A DNA stretch of 64,000 nucleotides, from positions 868,001 through 932,000 of the forward strand of contig NZ_VFOW01000001.1 of the NCBI RefSeq assembly GCF_006716355.1, in the 5' to 3' direction. The DNA comes from Stackebrandtia endophytica (GTDB lineage: Bacteria > Actinomycetota > Actinomycetes > Mycobacteriales > Micromonosporaceae). The notes beneath the pieces are model-generated. The model saw only the letters and a program-made list of their open reading frames with translations, ran no database searches and was not told the origin of the DNA. Positions 37,965 to 46,659 of the stretch are shown in pieces (positions within the stretch are counted from its first letter, which is position 1; every line of letters begins with the position of its first letter). A program made the translations under genes and the position numbers.

Positions 37965-38737
37965 CGCGACTCCCACGGTGGAACGCGGTCCCGGGCGAAT
38001 GCCTCGAACCGGTCGCGGACCGAGCCGTCGACCATCAGGTCGACGAATCGATCAACCGCCGCCTGCCGGACCTCGGGACCGATGGGCGACAACCGATTGC
38101 TGTACTCCTTGGCCGCGGCGACCGTGGCCGGCGCGATACGGCGGGCTCGTATCCGCAGTCTGCGCAGGCACCCGGCGACCTCGGTGTCCAGTTCGTCCAC
38201 GAGTCCGATGTGGTGCGCACGCTCACCGGTGATCGGCAGGGTGGTCAAGGTCATCGCATGGGCGGCCTGAAACCCCACCTTGCGCATCAGGTAGGGCAAC
38301 ACGGTGCACGGCAGCAGTCCCCACAGCGCCTCGGGAAGACTGTAGCGGCTGCTCGGAGTGGCGCAGACCAGGTCGCTGGCGGCGACCAGCCCCATCCCGC
38401 CGCCCATCACGGTGCCCTCGACCAGCGAAACCACCATGCGCGGCATGGTCGCCAACCGATACAACAGGTCGGCGTAGCGTCGGCCGCCGTCCATCGCCGC
38501 CTCGCGCGGATCGGCCCCGACGGAGCCGGAGGCGAAGTCCATTCCGGTGCAGAACGTCTCGGTCGTACCGGTCAGCACCACCATGCGGTGTTCGGGCACC
38601 GCCAGGGTGCGATCGAGGGCGCGGTCGAGCTCGGTCAGGAACACCGAATCGATGGCGTTGTCGTTGTCCGGCCGGTCGAATCGGACCACGAGGTGGTCGG
38701 GGGCTTCGGTGACCGTCAGGGCGGTGTCGTCGATCAT
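37961..38737 (-). CDS. Enoyl-CoA hydratase-like ECH1 of the beta-branching cassette
   Basis: 258 residues, crotonase fold. Oxyanion-hole segments are CTGMDFASG and EGTVMGGGMG. It lies between the HMGS gene and the trans-AT gene, 2 bases after the HMGS stop. In beta-branching, ECH1 dehydrates the HMG-like adduct on the ACP before decarboxylation by ECH2. ECH2 is here a domain of the large PKS. The ATG at 38737 has GGTGGAG upstream. An in-frame GTG at 38749 would overlap the HMGS gene and is less likely. Confidence 0.85.
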   Translation of the reverse strand: MIDDTALTVTEAPDHLVVRFDRPDNDNAIDSVFLTELDRALDRTLAVPEHRMVVLTGTTETFCTGMDFASGSVGADPREAAMDGGRRYADLLYRLATMPRMVVSLVEGTVMGGGMGLVAASDLVCATPSSRYSLPEALWGLLPCTVLPYLMRKVGFQAAHAMTLTTLPITGERAHHIGLVDELDTEVAGCLRRLRIRARRIAPATVAAAKEYSNRLSPIGPEVRQAAVDRFVDLMVDGSVRDRFEAFARDRVPPWESR

Positions 38738-38739
38738 GG

Positions 38740-39954
38740 TCAGCTCCACCGATAGCGTCGATGGAATCGGTCGATGCTGTCCAGCACCAGCAATCCGTGA
38801 CCATCGAAATGACTGTCATAGATGTCCTGATAGGACGAGGTCTCGAATCGACGATCGCGGACCCCACACATGCGGTCGACACTCATGTCGCTGATCAGTT
38901 CGTACTCGTCGAGGCTCAGGCGATGCCGTTGGGCTATCGCGGTGGCCAGACCCGGTGCTCCGTTCCCGTCGACCACGCCACTGTAGAACTCCGAAGCACA
39001 TCCCGATCCATAGGAGAACAGACCGATACGGCGTTGCCTCCCCTTGTCGGACAGCTGATCCAGCAGGCTGCACAGCGCCAGGTACAGCGCGGCGGAGTAG
39101 ATGTTGCCGACCTGGCGGCAGTAGGTCAGGGTGTCGGCGACCCGAGTGTCGAAGTCGACCGGTATCGAGGCGGCATCCAATGTCGAGTGACGTCGCAGCA
39201 GTTGCCGATGGGCCCCCTTGACCATGCCCGCGAACGGCGTGTGCAGAACCAGATGCTGGAACGAGGTCAACAGATCCACACCGGCGACCCGCTCGGTGTA
39301 CATGCGAAAACTGTGTTCCAATGCCTCCAGATAGGAGATCAGCGACAGATCGGAGTCGCCGTCCTCCAGGTCGGGGCGGGGCCGCAGAGTGTCCATGACC
39401 TCGTGGCTGTAGTAGCCGTTGGCACCCGAATCGAGTCGCAGCACCACGGGTTCGTCACCGACGATCATCGCCACCGCTCCGGCTCCCTGCGAAGGCTCCC
39501 AGTAGGTGCCCCGAGCCGCCACGCTGGCGGCGTCGGTGGCGATGACCAGAGCCTTTGTCCCCGGGCGGGCCGCGATCACGGCGGCGGCGGTCTGCAGTGC
39601 GGCGGTTCCGCCGTAACAGGCGTGCTTCACCTCGAAGGAGCGACACCGGCGACCGAGCCCGAGATGGTGATGGATGTAGGTGCTGATGGGCTTGCCGAAG
39701 TCCAATCCGGATTCGGTACCGACCACGACCAACTCGATTCGCTCCCGCGACCGGTCGGTCATCGCGTCGATCAGAGGTTTGGCGGCGTTGACCGCGTTGC
39801 TGACCGGGTCCTCGCAGGGCAGGTTCACCGACTTGCGATCCATCATGAGGTTGCTCAACCGCTCGGTGTCCAGTCCTCTGACCCGAAACAGGTCCGCGAC
39901 ATCCACACTGGTCCGTCCGATGTAGGCATTGATCGCCTCGATCCCCACGGTCAT
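38740..39954 (-). CDS. HMG-CoA-synthase-like enzyme for polyketide beta-branching
   Basis: 404 residues. The active Cys is in VKHACYGGTAAL (C113) and a catalytic His in LVLHTPFAG (H238), as in HMGS proteins of trans-AT clusters (PksG, LnmM). It condenses an acetyl- or propionyl-ACP donor with a beta-ketoacyl-ACP. It is the first gene of the long minus-strand operon. The companions usually found, a donor ACP and a decarboxylase (KS-like or LnmK-like), are not recognisable in this window unless the 99-residue carrier serves as donor. The ATG at 39954 is preferred over the GTG at 39960. Confidence 0.92.
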   Translation of the reverse strand: MTVGIEAINAYIGRTSVDVADLFRVRGLDTERLSNLMMDRKSVNLPCEDPVSNAVNAAKPLIDAMTDRSRERIELVVVGTESGLDFGKPISTYIHHHLGLGRRCRSFEVKHACYGGTAALQTAAAVIAARPGTKALVIATDAASVAARGTYWEPSQGAGAVAMIVGDEPVVLRLDSGANGYYSHEVMDTLRPRPDLEDGDSDLSLISYLEALEHSFRMYTERVAGVDLLTSFQHLVLHTPFAGMVKGAHRQLLRRHSTLDAASIPVDFDTRVADTLTYCRQVGNIYSAALYLALCSLLDQLSDKGRQRRIGLFSYGSGCASEFYSGVVDGNGAPGLATAIAQRHRLSLDEYELISDMSVDRMCGVRDRRFETSSYQDIYDSHFDGHGLLVLDSIDRFHRRYRWS

Positions 39955-40087
39955 GGGCACATCCGACCGTCGATGCGGTGGCGTTGCCTCAGCCGGCTCG
40001 CCGACTCGGTCACCAGACTCATCGCCACCTCCGATGTGGGCATGGGCGTCTGTTGGCCGAGACTAGGCCGGTTGTGACCTCGCCGCT

Positions 40088-40101
40088 GCTCAACGTTGAG
40101 C
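40088..40101. promoter_or_regulatory. Perfect 14-bp palindrome GCTCAACGTTGAGC in divergent promoter region
   Basis: It lies between the HMGS gene (minus, starts 39954) and the phosphopantetheinyl transferase gene (plus, starts 40222). It has the form GCTCA-N4-TGAGC, identical in arms and spacing to a site at 45872-45885. It is a candidate binding site for the Crp/FNR regulator encoded at 45985. Confidence 0.55.
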
Positions 40102-40221
40102 TGCCCGCCACCGGCGATCCGGGATGCACTGGGCCGGAGCGGACATCGTCGCCTCGCACAAGGTCGCGACCCGATCGCCGGACCCGAGCCTCCGGCGCCC
40201 GTTCCGAGTCAGGGAGGACTC

Positions 40222-41547
40222 ATGCCGTTCAGAACCCCACCGGCCGACCATGTGCGGGTCTGGCTGGTCTCTCCGCAGGCCGTGACCGCCGAACGGATCG
40301 CGAGACTGCGTGCCTCGGTGCTGTCCGGCGAGGAACGCTCCCGCATGGACCGGCTGGTGTTCACCCGGGACCGGGCTCACTACGCGGTCGCGCACGCCCT
40401 GACGCGATTCGCACTCAGCGGTTGTTCGGTACGGGTTCCACCATGGCGGTGGAGGTTCACCACCACCGAACACGGCAGGCCCGAGATTTCCTCGCCAGCG
40501 TCGAGTTTGCGGTTCAACCTCTCCCACACCGATGGACTGGTGGCCTGTGTGGTCACCGGTGGCCAGGACTGCGGGGTCGATGTGGAGCCGCGACCGGTTC
40601 GCCTGCGGGAACTGGGTTCCGGGGTCCTGGCCGACAGCGAACGCGATTGGGTTCGCTCCGGTGACGACGCGGCGGCTCGGCTGATACAGGTCTGGACGAT
40701 GAAGGAGGCGTATACCAAGGCCCGCGGCATGGGGATGCGACTTCCGTTCAACAAGTGCGTCTTCGACCTGTCGGCCAATCCCGTCACACTGGTGTCGCAT
40801 CCGCCCGGCGGAGCGAAGCGATGGAGTTTCTGGCGGCCGCGACTGCCCGGACACCTGGTGGCGGTAGCGCTGGGAGCCCCGCGCGCCTCCGCCACCATGT
40901 CACTTCGTCATGGAACGGCGAACTGGGACGACTGGCACACCGGATTGTGGCGCCCGACCGATGAACGTCGACCCACGAAGGCGTTATCCCCGCAGCATCT
41001 GCGCCAGTTTCACGACCGTGTTCCAGTTGCGGGCCGTGGCCTGTGCTCCCAACCGCTTGCCCCAGAACGTGTGCGTCAACTTGCTGTTGCGCACGCCCTC
41101 GGGGCACCACTGGTAGATCTCCTGATCGCCGAGCGCGAACTCGTCCGGGTGATACTTCGCGGGGTCGATCGCGGCGAACGCCTCACGGTCGGGGTTGTCC
41201 GACAGGAACACCACCAGATAACGCGACGGGTCGGTTGCCTTATCCGCCAACAGGTTCCGTTCGATGATCGCGTCGATCCGGCCGCTGTCACGGATGACGC
41301 ACGGAACATCGAAGCCATACTCCTCGGCGATGCGCTTCGACAGGTTGTCGGCGATGTCGGCGGCCGAATCGGAGGCGGTGAACACCGCGTTTCCGCTCTG
41401 CAGGTGAGTGGCCACGTCGCCGTATCCGAGGTCGCTCAACGTGTTGCGCAGGTCCGCCATCGGTATGCGACGGTTGCGCCCCACGTTGATTCCCTGCAAC
41501 AGCGCCACGTATCGCGACACGGTCACGCCGCCCCGTCGAGGAAGTAG
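40222..41547 (+). CDS. Sfp-type phosphopantetheinyl transferase with anomalous C-terminal extension
   Basis: The N-terminal ~240 residues are an Sfp-type 4'-phosphopantetheinyl transferase. They contain FNLSHT, GVDVEPR and WTMKEAYTKARGMGM (Mg/CoA-binding core). Its role is to convert the many apo carrier domains of the cluster to holo form. ATG at 40222 has GGGAGGA upstream. Family similarity ends near 40945. The frame then stays open for another ~200 residues with no stop, running antisense through almost the entire DUF1697 gene. Either a small indel has removed the natural stop (a TGA in another frame ends at 40964) or the protein really has an out-of-family tail. Confidence 0.8.
   Translation: MPFRTPPADHVRVWLVSPQAVTAERIARLRASVLSGEERSRMDRLVFTRDRAHYAVAHALTRFALSGCSVRVPPWRWRFTTTEHGRPEISSPASSLRFNLSHTDGLVACVVTGGQDCGVDVEPRPVRLRELGSGVLADSERDWVRSGDDAAARLIQVWTMKEAYTKARGMGMRLPFNKCVFDLSANPVTLVSHPPGGAKRWSFWRPRLPGHLVAVALGAPRASATMSLRHGTANWDDWHTGLWRPTDERRPTKALSPQHLRQFHDRVPVAGRGLCSQPLAPERVRQLAVAHALGAPLVDLLIAERELVRVILRGVDRGERLTVGVVRQEHHQITRRVGCLIRQQVPFDDRVDPAAVTDDARNIEAILLGDALRQVVGDVGGRIGGGEHRVSALQVSGHVAVSEVAQRVAQVRHRYATVAPHVDSLQQRHVSRHGHAAPSRK
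40984..41526 (-). CDS. DUF1697 family protein
   Basis: 180 residues with the family opening RYVALLQGINVGRNRRIPMADLR and the conserved LQSGNAVF. It is a widely distributed protein of unknown function that recurs in actinomycetes. Its GTG start overlaps the DUF3224 stop as GTGA, so the two are coupled. It faces the phosphopantetheinyl transferase gene tail to tail. It is probably not biosynthetic. Confidence 0.85.
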   Translation of the reverse strand: MTVSRYVALLQGINVGRNRRIPMADLRNTLSDLGYGDVATHLQSGNAVFTASDSAADIADNLSKRIAEEYGFDVPCVIRDSGRIDAIIERNLLADKATDPSRYLVVFLSDNPDREAFAAIDPAKYHPDEFALGDQEIYQWCPEGVRNSKLTHTFWGKRLGAQATARNWNTVVKLAQMLRG

Positions 41548-41927
41548 TCGAATTCGTAGTAATGCTGTCCGTCGACCACGTTGATCGACATCTGTCCGGA
41601 GATCCCGGCCAGTTCACCGGTTCCGGAATCGGGAACGACTTCGATGGTCAGCCGGGCCTCGCCCTTGGTCATGATGCCGTTGTGCTGGCAGATGAACGAT
41701 CCGGACTTTCCGCCCACTTTTCCGACGATGCGTTCTATCCCGACGTAACCGGCCGACCCGGGTACCGGGGTGACGGCCTTGACCATCTCCACCGCGCTCT
41801 CGGCCTCGATGTCACCGGCGAAGGTCTTGGTGACGACGACCTTGGCCAGCTCCACACCGTCATTGCTGTTGTACGCGGGCTGTTCGTCCCATTTGGTCTC
41901 CAGCGTTCCGGTGGCGCGTTCGGTCAT
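41523..41927 (-). CDS. DUF3224 family protein
   Basis: 134 residues from an ATG with AGAGGAG upstream. It contains the motifs KTFAGDIEAES, FICQHNGIMTKGEARLT and HYYEFDYFLD of the DUF3224 beta-barrel family, related to allene-oxide-cyclase-like folds. The function is unknown. It is translationally coupled to the DUF1697 gene. A catalytic role in the pathway is possible but unsupported. Confidence 0.8.
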   Translation of the reverse strand: MTERATGTLETKWDEQPAYNSNDGVELAKVVVTKTFAGDIEAESAVEMVKAVTPVPGSAGYVGIERIVGKVGGKSGSFICQHNGIMTKGEARLTIEVVPDSGTGELAGISGQMSINVVDGQHYYEFDYFLDGAA

Positions 41928-42092
41928 GGTTGTTCTCCTCTTGGTGTGTCCGGTTATTGCAACCCACCCGCGCCGACGAGTCGGCGCACCTGGATCGACC
42001 AGGAGTGCCCTCACCGACGGGTCTGTACACAATGGCCGGGATCGGTGGTGTGTTCTTCCGTGCGATTCGGCCGATGCCTGATCGTATCGGTT

Positions 42093-43319
42093 TCATCGCT
42101 CTACCGGTGTACTTGACCGCATCGCGTCAGCGAGGCGTTGCTGAAGTTCCGGTGTGTACAACTGAGAAACCGGAAGGATGCCCGCCACGGTGTCGAAGTA
42201 CCGCTGCGTCAATTCCAGGCTGGAACCGACCGCCGCCAGCATCATCTTCCGTTTCCGGCGCGCCGACGACTGCGCCACCAGCAGGGTGCTCTGATAGGAC
42301 TCCATGAACGTCGGTTCCCGCTCGGCGGCGTACCGCGCCAACCCGTCGTCGAGGGCGACGCGGTCGTCGACGACCTCCGCTACCCGCTCAGCAAGCATCC
42401 GCGCCTGTTGGAAGGCGTCGCCGATGCCACGCGCCGTCAGAGAGTCCTTGTGGTGTCCGGCATCGCCGATCAGCACCCATCCGGGCCCGGTCGCCTGACG
42501 GAAGAAGTTCCGCTGGTCGCCGGTCCCGTACAGGCGCTCCACGCGGGTGGCGTCGACCAATCGGCGGGCCACCCGGGGTGCGTTGGCCTCGATGTTGGCC
42601 AGGTACGCCGGCTGAGCGTCGCGACGCACCTCGTCGAAACGGTCCTGCGGGAAGTACGCCGAGACCAGGACCGCGTCATTGGTCGGGACGGTCGACACCC
42701 AGCCGCTGTCACCCTCGTACAGTTCGAAGTGCGCGTCCACGCCCTCCCAGTAGCTGTAATAGGCGCAGGTCAGCCGGTCGTTCTCGATGACCGTTTTGGC
42801 GCCCACCAGTTCGGCGACGGTGGAACGCATACCGTCGGCACCGACGATCAACCGCGCCGTCGCGTGGTATTCACGGCGGCCCTCCCGATATCGCACCCCC
42901 ACGACCCGACCGTCCACGGTGTCCACAGCGGTCACCGTGCAGCCGTCCCGGAACTCGACACCGGAGTCGGTGGCGGCCTCGACGAGGATGCGGTCCAGAA
43001 TGAGGCGACGCGGTGCGTACGCCTCCCGGATGCCGTCGATGGGGCCGGCGCAGCCGGAGACCACCACCTCGCCGAGCCGGTAGGTGACCCGGTCCAGTCG
43101 CGGACATCCCGAGTCCTTGACCCGATCGAGCAGACCCCATTGCGCCAACAGCGCCACTCCCGGTTGCTGGATGTACAGCGTCGAGAGCGTGTCGGCGGGA
43201 AAGGTGCTGCGCTCCAACAGAAGCACTCGCAACCCGGCGCGGCCCAGCAGCATCGCCGTGGTGGCACCGGCACACCGGGCGCCCACCACGATGACGTCGA
43301 AGTCACCGTCGCCGGTCAT
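42093..43319 (-). CDS. FAD-dependent monooxygenase (group A type)
   Basis: 408 residues. It has an N-terminal GxGxxG-like dinucleotide fold (VIVVGARCAGATTAMLLGRAGL) and the second FAD motif GDAGHHKDSLTARGIGDA. It is like actinomycete aromatic or polyketide hydroxylases. The ATG overlaps the stop of the upstream duplicated-domain gene as ATGA. It is a good candidate for a tailoring oxidation of the polyketide product. No tryptophan-halogenase WxWxIP motif was seen, so a flavin halogenase is unlikely. Confidence 0.85.
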   Translation of the reverse strand: MTGDGDFDVIVVGARCAGATTAMLLGRAGLRVLLLERSTFPADTLSTLYIQQPGVALLAQWGLLDRVKDSGCPRLDRVTYRLGEVVVSGCAGPIDGIREAYAPRRLILDRILVEAATDSGVEFRDGCTVTAVDTVDGRVVGVRYREGRREYHATARLIVGADGMRSTVAELVGAKTVIENDRLTCAYYSYWEGVDAHFELYEGDSGWVSTVPTNDAVLVSAYFPQDRFDEVRRDAQPAYLANIEANAPRVARRLVDATRVERLYGTGDQRNFFRQATGPGWVLIGDAGHHKDSLTARGIGDAFQQARMLAERVAEVVDDRVALDDGLARYAAEREPTFMESYQSTLLVAQSSARRKRKMMLAAVGSSLELTQRYFDTVAGILPVSQLYTPELQQRLADAMRSSTPVER

Positions 43320-44266
43320 GTCCGCTCGGCCTTCGTGACGTTCATCCCGGCGTGCTGAGGGGTCAGCGACATGTCCTGAAGACTCCCGGTGACGAACATG
43401 CGCTCCCAGCCGCCGCCACCCTTCTCCTGCGGTATCCACTGTTTGGTGAACAGCTCCCGGGCCGCGTCGTCGACACGGGCCCGAAATCCCATGAGGTTGT
43501 AGTACGTGCTCAGCTTCTCCAGGTGGATGAACCAGTGGATCCGGTCGGAGAGCCCGAACGCCTCCTCGTACAGGAAGATCGTGGCGTGACCGGCGAGACC
43601 GACGTTCCAGTTCTCGGCCAGCGCGCGAGCGAACTGCCGCCCCTCGGCGCGGAACTCGTAGTTCAGCACTCCGGTGCGGTGCATGATGATCCCGCAGTTG
43701 GCCGAGTGCAGCAACACCGACGCATCCTGAGTGGTCTGAAGTGCCGCGGTGGGCACCATGAAGCGTTCCACGGTCTCACCGTCGACACCAACCACTGTGT
43801 CCGGTGTCCGTTCGGCGGTGCCGTACATGCCGAAACTCTGCGGAATCAGGACGGTCTCGGTGAGGCTTCCCACCTCGAACATCCGCTCCCAGGTGCCGCC
43901 GCCGCGCTCGTCGGCGATCCGGTTTCGCATGATGATGTCGCGCCAACCCTCGTCCGATACCCCCATCTCCACAAGGGTCTCGTATGACTCCAGGGACTTC
44001 AGGTGCATCAGCCAGTGAATCCGATCGACGGTCCCGAAGGTCTCCTCGTACAGGAAGACCGTGATGATGCCGGCGTACCGGTGATTGAGATATTCGGCCA
44101 GTTCCCGGGCGAACATCCGCCCTTCGGAGCGAAACTCCGGCTTCAGCTGACCCACCCGTTCGACGACGACACCGCAGTTTCCCGAGTGGAGTATGTCCTC
44201 GGGGGACAACGAGGTTTGGTGCTGCGCAATCATCTTTTGTCGGCTGCCAACGCTTTGACCAGTCAT
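43316..44266 (-). CDS. Duplicated-domain protein, probable DUF6039 family (copy 1)
   Basis: 316 residues from an ATG with GGGAGCAGG upstream. It is built from two homologous halves. Each half has LHSxNCG near its start, then EFRxEGR.FAR.LAE, VFLYEE.FG..DRIHW, and GGGxWERMF.xGSL near its end. The pattern suggests a dimeric ferredoxin-like (alpha/beta barrel) fold. The function is unknown. It is coupled to the FAD monooxygenase by an ATGA overlap. A paralogue lies on the other strand at 51783-52673. I place it in DUF6039 from memory of the motif. Confidence 0.7.
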   Translation of the reverse strand: MTGQSVGSRQKMIAQHQTSLSPEDILHSGNCGVVVERVGQLKPEFRSEGRMFARELAEYLNHRYAGIITVFLYEETFGTVDRIHWLMHLKSLESYETLVEMGVSDEGWRDIIMRNRIADERGGGTWERMFEVGSLTETVLIPQSFGMYGTAERTPDTVVGVDGETVERFMVPTAALQTTQDASVLLHSANCGIIMHRTGVLNYEFRAEGRQFARALAENWNVGLAGHATIFLYEEAFGLSDRIHWFIHLEKLSTYYNLMGFRARVDDAARELFTKQWIPQEKGGGGWERMFVTGSLQDMSLTPQHAGMNVTKAERT

Positions 44267-44357
44267 GTCCTGCTCCCTAGATGTGTGACACGCCGCGAGG
44301 CTAGTTCTCCACCGGCGGGCATGACTGCCCACAACTGCGCACTCGGCCCGGTCGAAG

Positions 44358-45836
44358 TCAACCGATGAACTGCCGACGCAACCGGTGTTTCAGGACCTTC
44401 CCGGTGATACCGCGCGGCAGGGTCGGCAACCGTTGGATGAACTGGGGTCGCTCGTGCCGGTTCAGTCGCGCGGCGACGAAGTCGCTCAGGTCGGCGGTAT
44501 GGCGGTCGGGACGAGTCACCACGGCGGCGGCCACCCGCTGGTTGCCGACGCGATCGACGATCGCGAACGCGGCCGCCTGCGTAACGGCGGGGTGTTCGTA
44601 CAGGGCCTCCTCGACGTCGATTGAGGACACCAGTTGCTCATTGGTGAGAATGGTGTCGCTGGCACGATCGAACAGGTACAGGACGTCGTCCTCGATGTAG
44701 CCGAGGTCCTTGGTCTTGGTCCACTCGTCACCGTCCCGAGCGGGCCGTCCCAGGTAGCGTCGGCGCGGCGCGGAGGCCCGCAGCCAGATCTCGCCCAGTG
44801 TGCCGGGCTCCACCTCCTGTTCGGCGTCGTTGACGACACGCAGTTCGGTGCCCGGTCCGGGTTTGCCGACCGCCCTGGGGCGTTTCGGATCGTACTGGTT
44901 CAACACGACCGCCGGTACCGCCTCACTCTGCGCATACGCGGTGTTGATCTTCGCCTGTGGCATCACACGCAGAAGTCCATTGCCGACCGAAGCCGGCAGC
45001 GGTGCCGAGGCGATACCGATCATCGTGACGCTGCTGAGGTCGCGCGGCGACACCTCTTGCGCGGCGATCAACTGCATGGCCAGCCACGGCGTCAACATCA
45101 ACGACCCGACTCGATGCCGCTCCACCAGTTCGCCGATCCCCTGGATGTCACGGGGATCGCACACGATGATGGTCGTCTTCGTCGTGACCGCGAACATTCC
45201 CGCTATCGAGGCGCTGGAGGGGGTGCCCAGTGGCATGGGCGCGAGCATCGGCTGAGTGTCGTCAAAGGTCTGCGACGCCGCGCGGGAGTGTCCGAATGCG
45301 AGGTTCCCATGTGGATTGACCATGGCCTTGGCGGGGCCGGTGGTGCCCGAGGTGTACAGGACCTCCGCGATGTCCTCCCCGCGAATGCGCGGTTCGGTGG
45401 GCCAGCCGCCGATCGAGATCAGCTCCGCCACCGATATCCACCATCGATGGTCGTAGCGACCCCACAGGGGTTGTCGGACACCACCGACGATGCCGACGAC
45501 ACCGGTCTGCTCCACTCGCCGCCGCAACTCGGCGTGGTCGAGGTCGGCGGCGAGATGGACCGCCGTGGCCCCGGTTTTGAGAACCCCCAGATACCCGATG
45601 GCGTAGTTGATCCAGTCCATGCCGCCGAAGACGAGCCCGACGTTGTCTCCACTGGATACCCCGCGTCGTGCGAGGGCTCCGGCGACCATGTCGGAGTGCA
45701 GGTCCCATCCGCCGTAGGTCAACGGAACCGACCCGGCGACCAGCAGCGGACTCTGTTGTGGATATCGACTGGCGCGTGCCCGCAGGAGGCCCGGTACCGA
45801 CACGAAGCCGTCTTTGTCTCCCTCGACGCTACTCAC
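44358..45836 (-). CDS. Acyl-CoA/acyl-ACP ligase of the AMP-binding superfamily
   Basis: 492 residues, GTG start. It has the AMP-binding motif LYTSGTTGPAKAM, a PGTLGEIWL region and a C-terminal catalytic Lys segment GITGKVLKHRLRR. The order and length fit stand-alone acyl ligases rather than NRPS A domains, and no carrier domain is fused. The substrate cannot be read. It may activate a carboxylic acid side chain or salvage a shunt acid. It is the first gene of a minus-strand unit (ligase, duplicated-domain protein, FAD monooxygenase), and its promoter region contains the GCTCA-N4-TGAGC repeat. Confidence 0.82.
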   Translation of the reverse strand: MSSVEGDKDGFVSVPGLLRARASRYPQQSPLLVAGSVPLTYGGWDLHSDMVAGALARRGVSSGDNVGLVFGGMDWINYAIGYLGVLKTGATAVHLAADLDHAELRRRVEQTGVVGIVGGVRQPLWGRYDHRWWISVAELISIGGWPTEPRIRGEDIAEVLYTSGTTGPAKAMVNPHGNLAFGHSRAASQTFDDTQPMLAPMPLGTPSSASIAGMFAVTTKTTIIVCDPRDIQGIGELVERHRVGSLMLTPWLAMQLIAAQEVSPRDLSSVTMIGIASAPLPASVGNGLLRVMPQAKINTAYAQSEAVPAVVLNQYDPKRPRAVGKPGPGTELRVVNDAEQEVEPGTLGEIWLRASAPRRRYLGRPARDGDEWTKTKDLGYIEDDVLYLFDRASDTILTNEQLVSSIDVEEALYEHPAVTQAAAFAIVDRVGNQRVAAAVVTRPDRHTADLSDFVAARLNRHERPQFIQRLPTLPRGITGKVLKHRLRRQFIG

Positions 45837-45871
45837 CTAGGTTTACTATGCGATAGCGTTGGGTTACCGCA

Positions 45872-45897
45872 GCTCACAATTGAGCATCACAAGTGAG
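45872..45897. promoter_or_regulatory. Two tandem operator-like repeats between the ligase and Crp/FNR genes
   Basis: GCTCA-CAAT-TGAGC (45872-45885) is followed at 13-bp spacing by ATCA-CAAG-TGAG (45886-45897), a one-mismatch copy. They lie 36 bases upstream of the ligase GTG and about 90-110 bases upstream of the Crp/FNR ATG. Arms and spacer length match the palindrome at 40088-40101. Confidence 0.55.
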
Positions 45898-45964
45898 CGG
45901 AATGACGTTGACTGACCCCGTCCAGGTTATTCCGGCGCAGATAACCAAGGGCGTATCCCTCAGT

Positions 45965-45976
45965 CTCAGCCGTGAG
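45965..45976. promoter_or_regulatory. CTCA-GCCG-TGAG repeat overlapping the Crp/FNR ribosome site
   Basis: The same CTCA-N4-TGAG half-site arrangement lies 8 bases before the Crp/FNR ATG, and its right arm is part of the GAGG ribosome-binding site. Binding here would block translation start or transcription, which suggests autoregulation. Confidence 0.45.
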
Positions 45977-45984
45977 GTACAAAC

Positions 45985-46659
45985 ATGCTCAAGACTCACC
46001 ATCACCAAAGACTTGGCGAACACCTCCTCAAACTCATTCGAACAAATTCCCTGCGCGCCACGACGCTCGAATTGTGCAAAAGGGACATCATCTACGCCGG
46101 CATAGACGATGACCGCTGTCTTTACTTGGTTGAGCGCGGACGCATCAAGATTGTCGCCACCGCTCCCGACGGGAAGGAATCACTTCTTCACATCCTCACC
46201 TCAGGCGACGTCATGGGGGAGGCGTCACTGCTGGGCCGTCAGCGATGCGACTCCGCCGTCGCGATGTCCGACGTCGTCGTCAAGCGGATGCCGTTCCACG
46301 AGGTGATGCGCGCGCTGGACGATCAACGGCTCAGGCAACAATTTGTCGAATATCTTGTTGAGCGGGTCTTCGAACAACAATGTTTTATCAATGATCTCAT
46401 CACGACCAATAGTGAGCGCCGCCTGGCATCCGTTCTGCTTCACCTGGCACGCCGGCTGGGACACCGTTCCGGGGAAATAATTCGGTTGCGTGAACGAATC
46501 ACACAAGAAGAGCTCGCCGCGATGGTGGGAACCACGCGTTCACGGGTGGGGTACTTTCTCAAGCGCTTTCACGAAGCGCATTTGCTGCAACGGGAAAACG
46601 ATTGCTTCCTGTCCATCGACGAACACCGCATGACCGCTTTTGTCGAGGGTTTCAACTAA
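45985..46659 (+). CDS. Crp/FNR family transcriptional regulator, likely cluster regulator
   Basis: 224 residues. The N-terminal cyclic-nucleotide-binding-like beta barrel spans ~15-125 (GRIKIVATAPDGKES, GDVMGEASLLG). A long dimer helix follows, then a C-terminal winged helix with TQEELAAMVGTTRSRVGYFLKRF (~170-195). There is no FNR-type Cys cluster. Crp/FNR regulators control some polyketide clusters, for example LnmO for leinamycin. Repeats of the CTCA-N4-TGAG type at its own start and in the two divergent promoters of the cluster are candidate targets. Confidence 0.88.
   Translation: MLKTHHHQRLGEHLLKLIRTNSLRATTLELCKRDIIYAGIDDDRCLYLVERGRIKIVATAPDGKESLLHILTSGDVMGEASLLGRQRCDSAVAMSDVVVKRMPFHEVMRALDDQRLRQQFVEYLVERVFEQQCFINDLITTNSERRLASVLLHLARRLGHRSGEIIRLRERITQEELAAMVGTTRSRVGYFLKRFHEAHLLQRENDCFLSIDEHRMTAFVEGFN

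Noticed and set aside
42093-43319. Flavin-dependent halogenase
   Set aside because: It has FAD motifs, but I see no WxWxIP halogenase motif; monooxygenase is the safer call.
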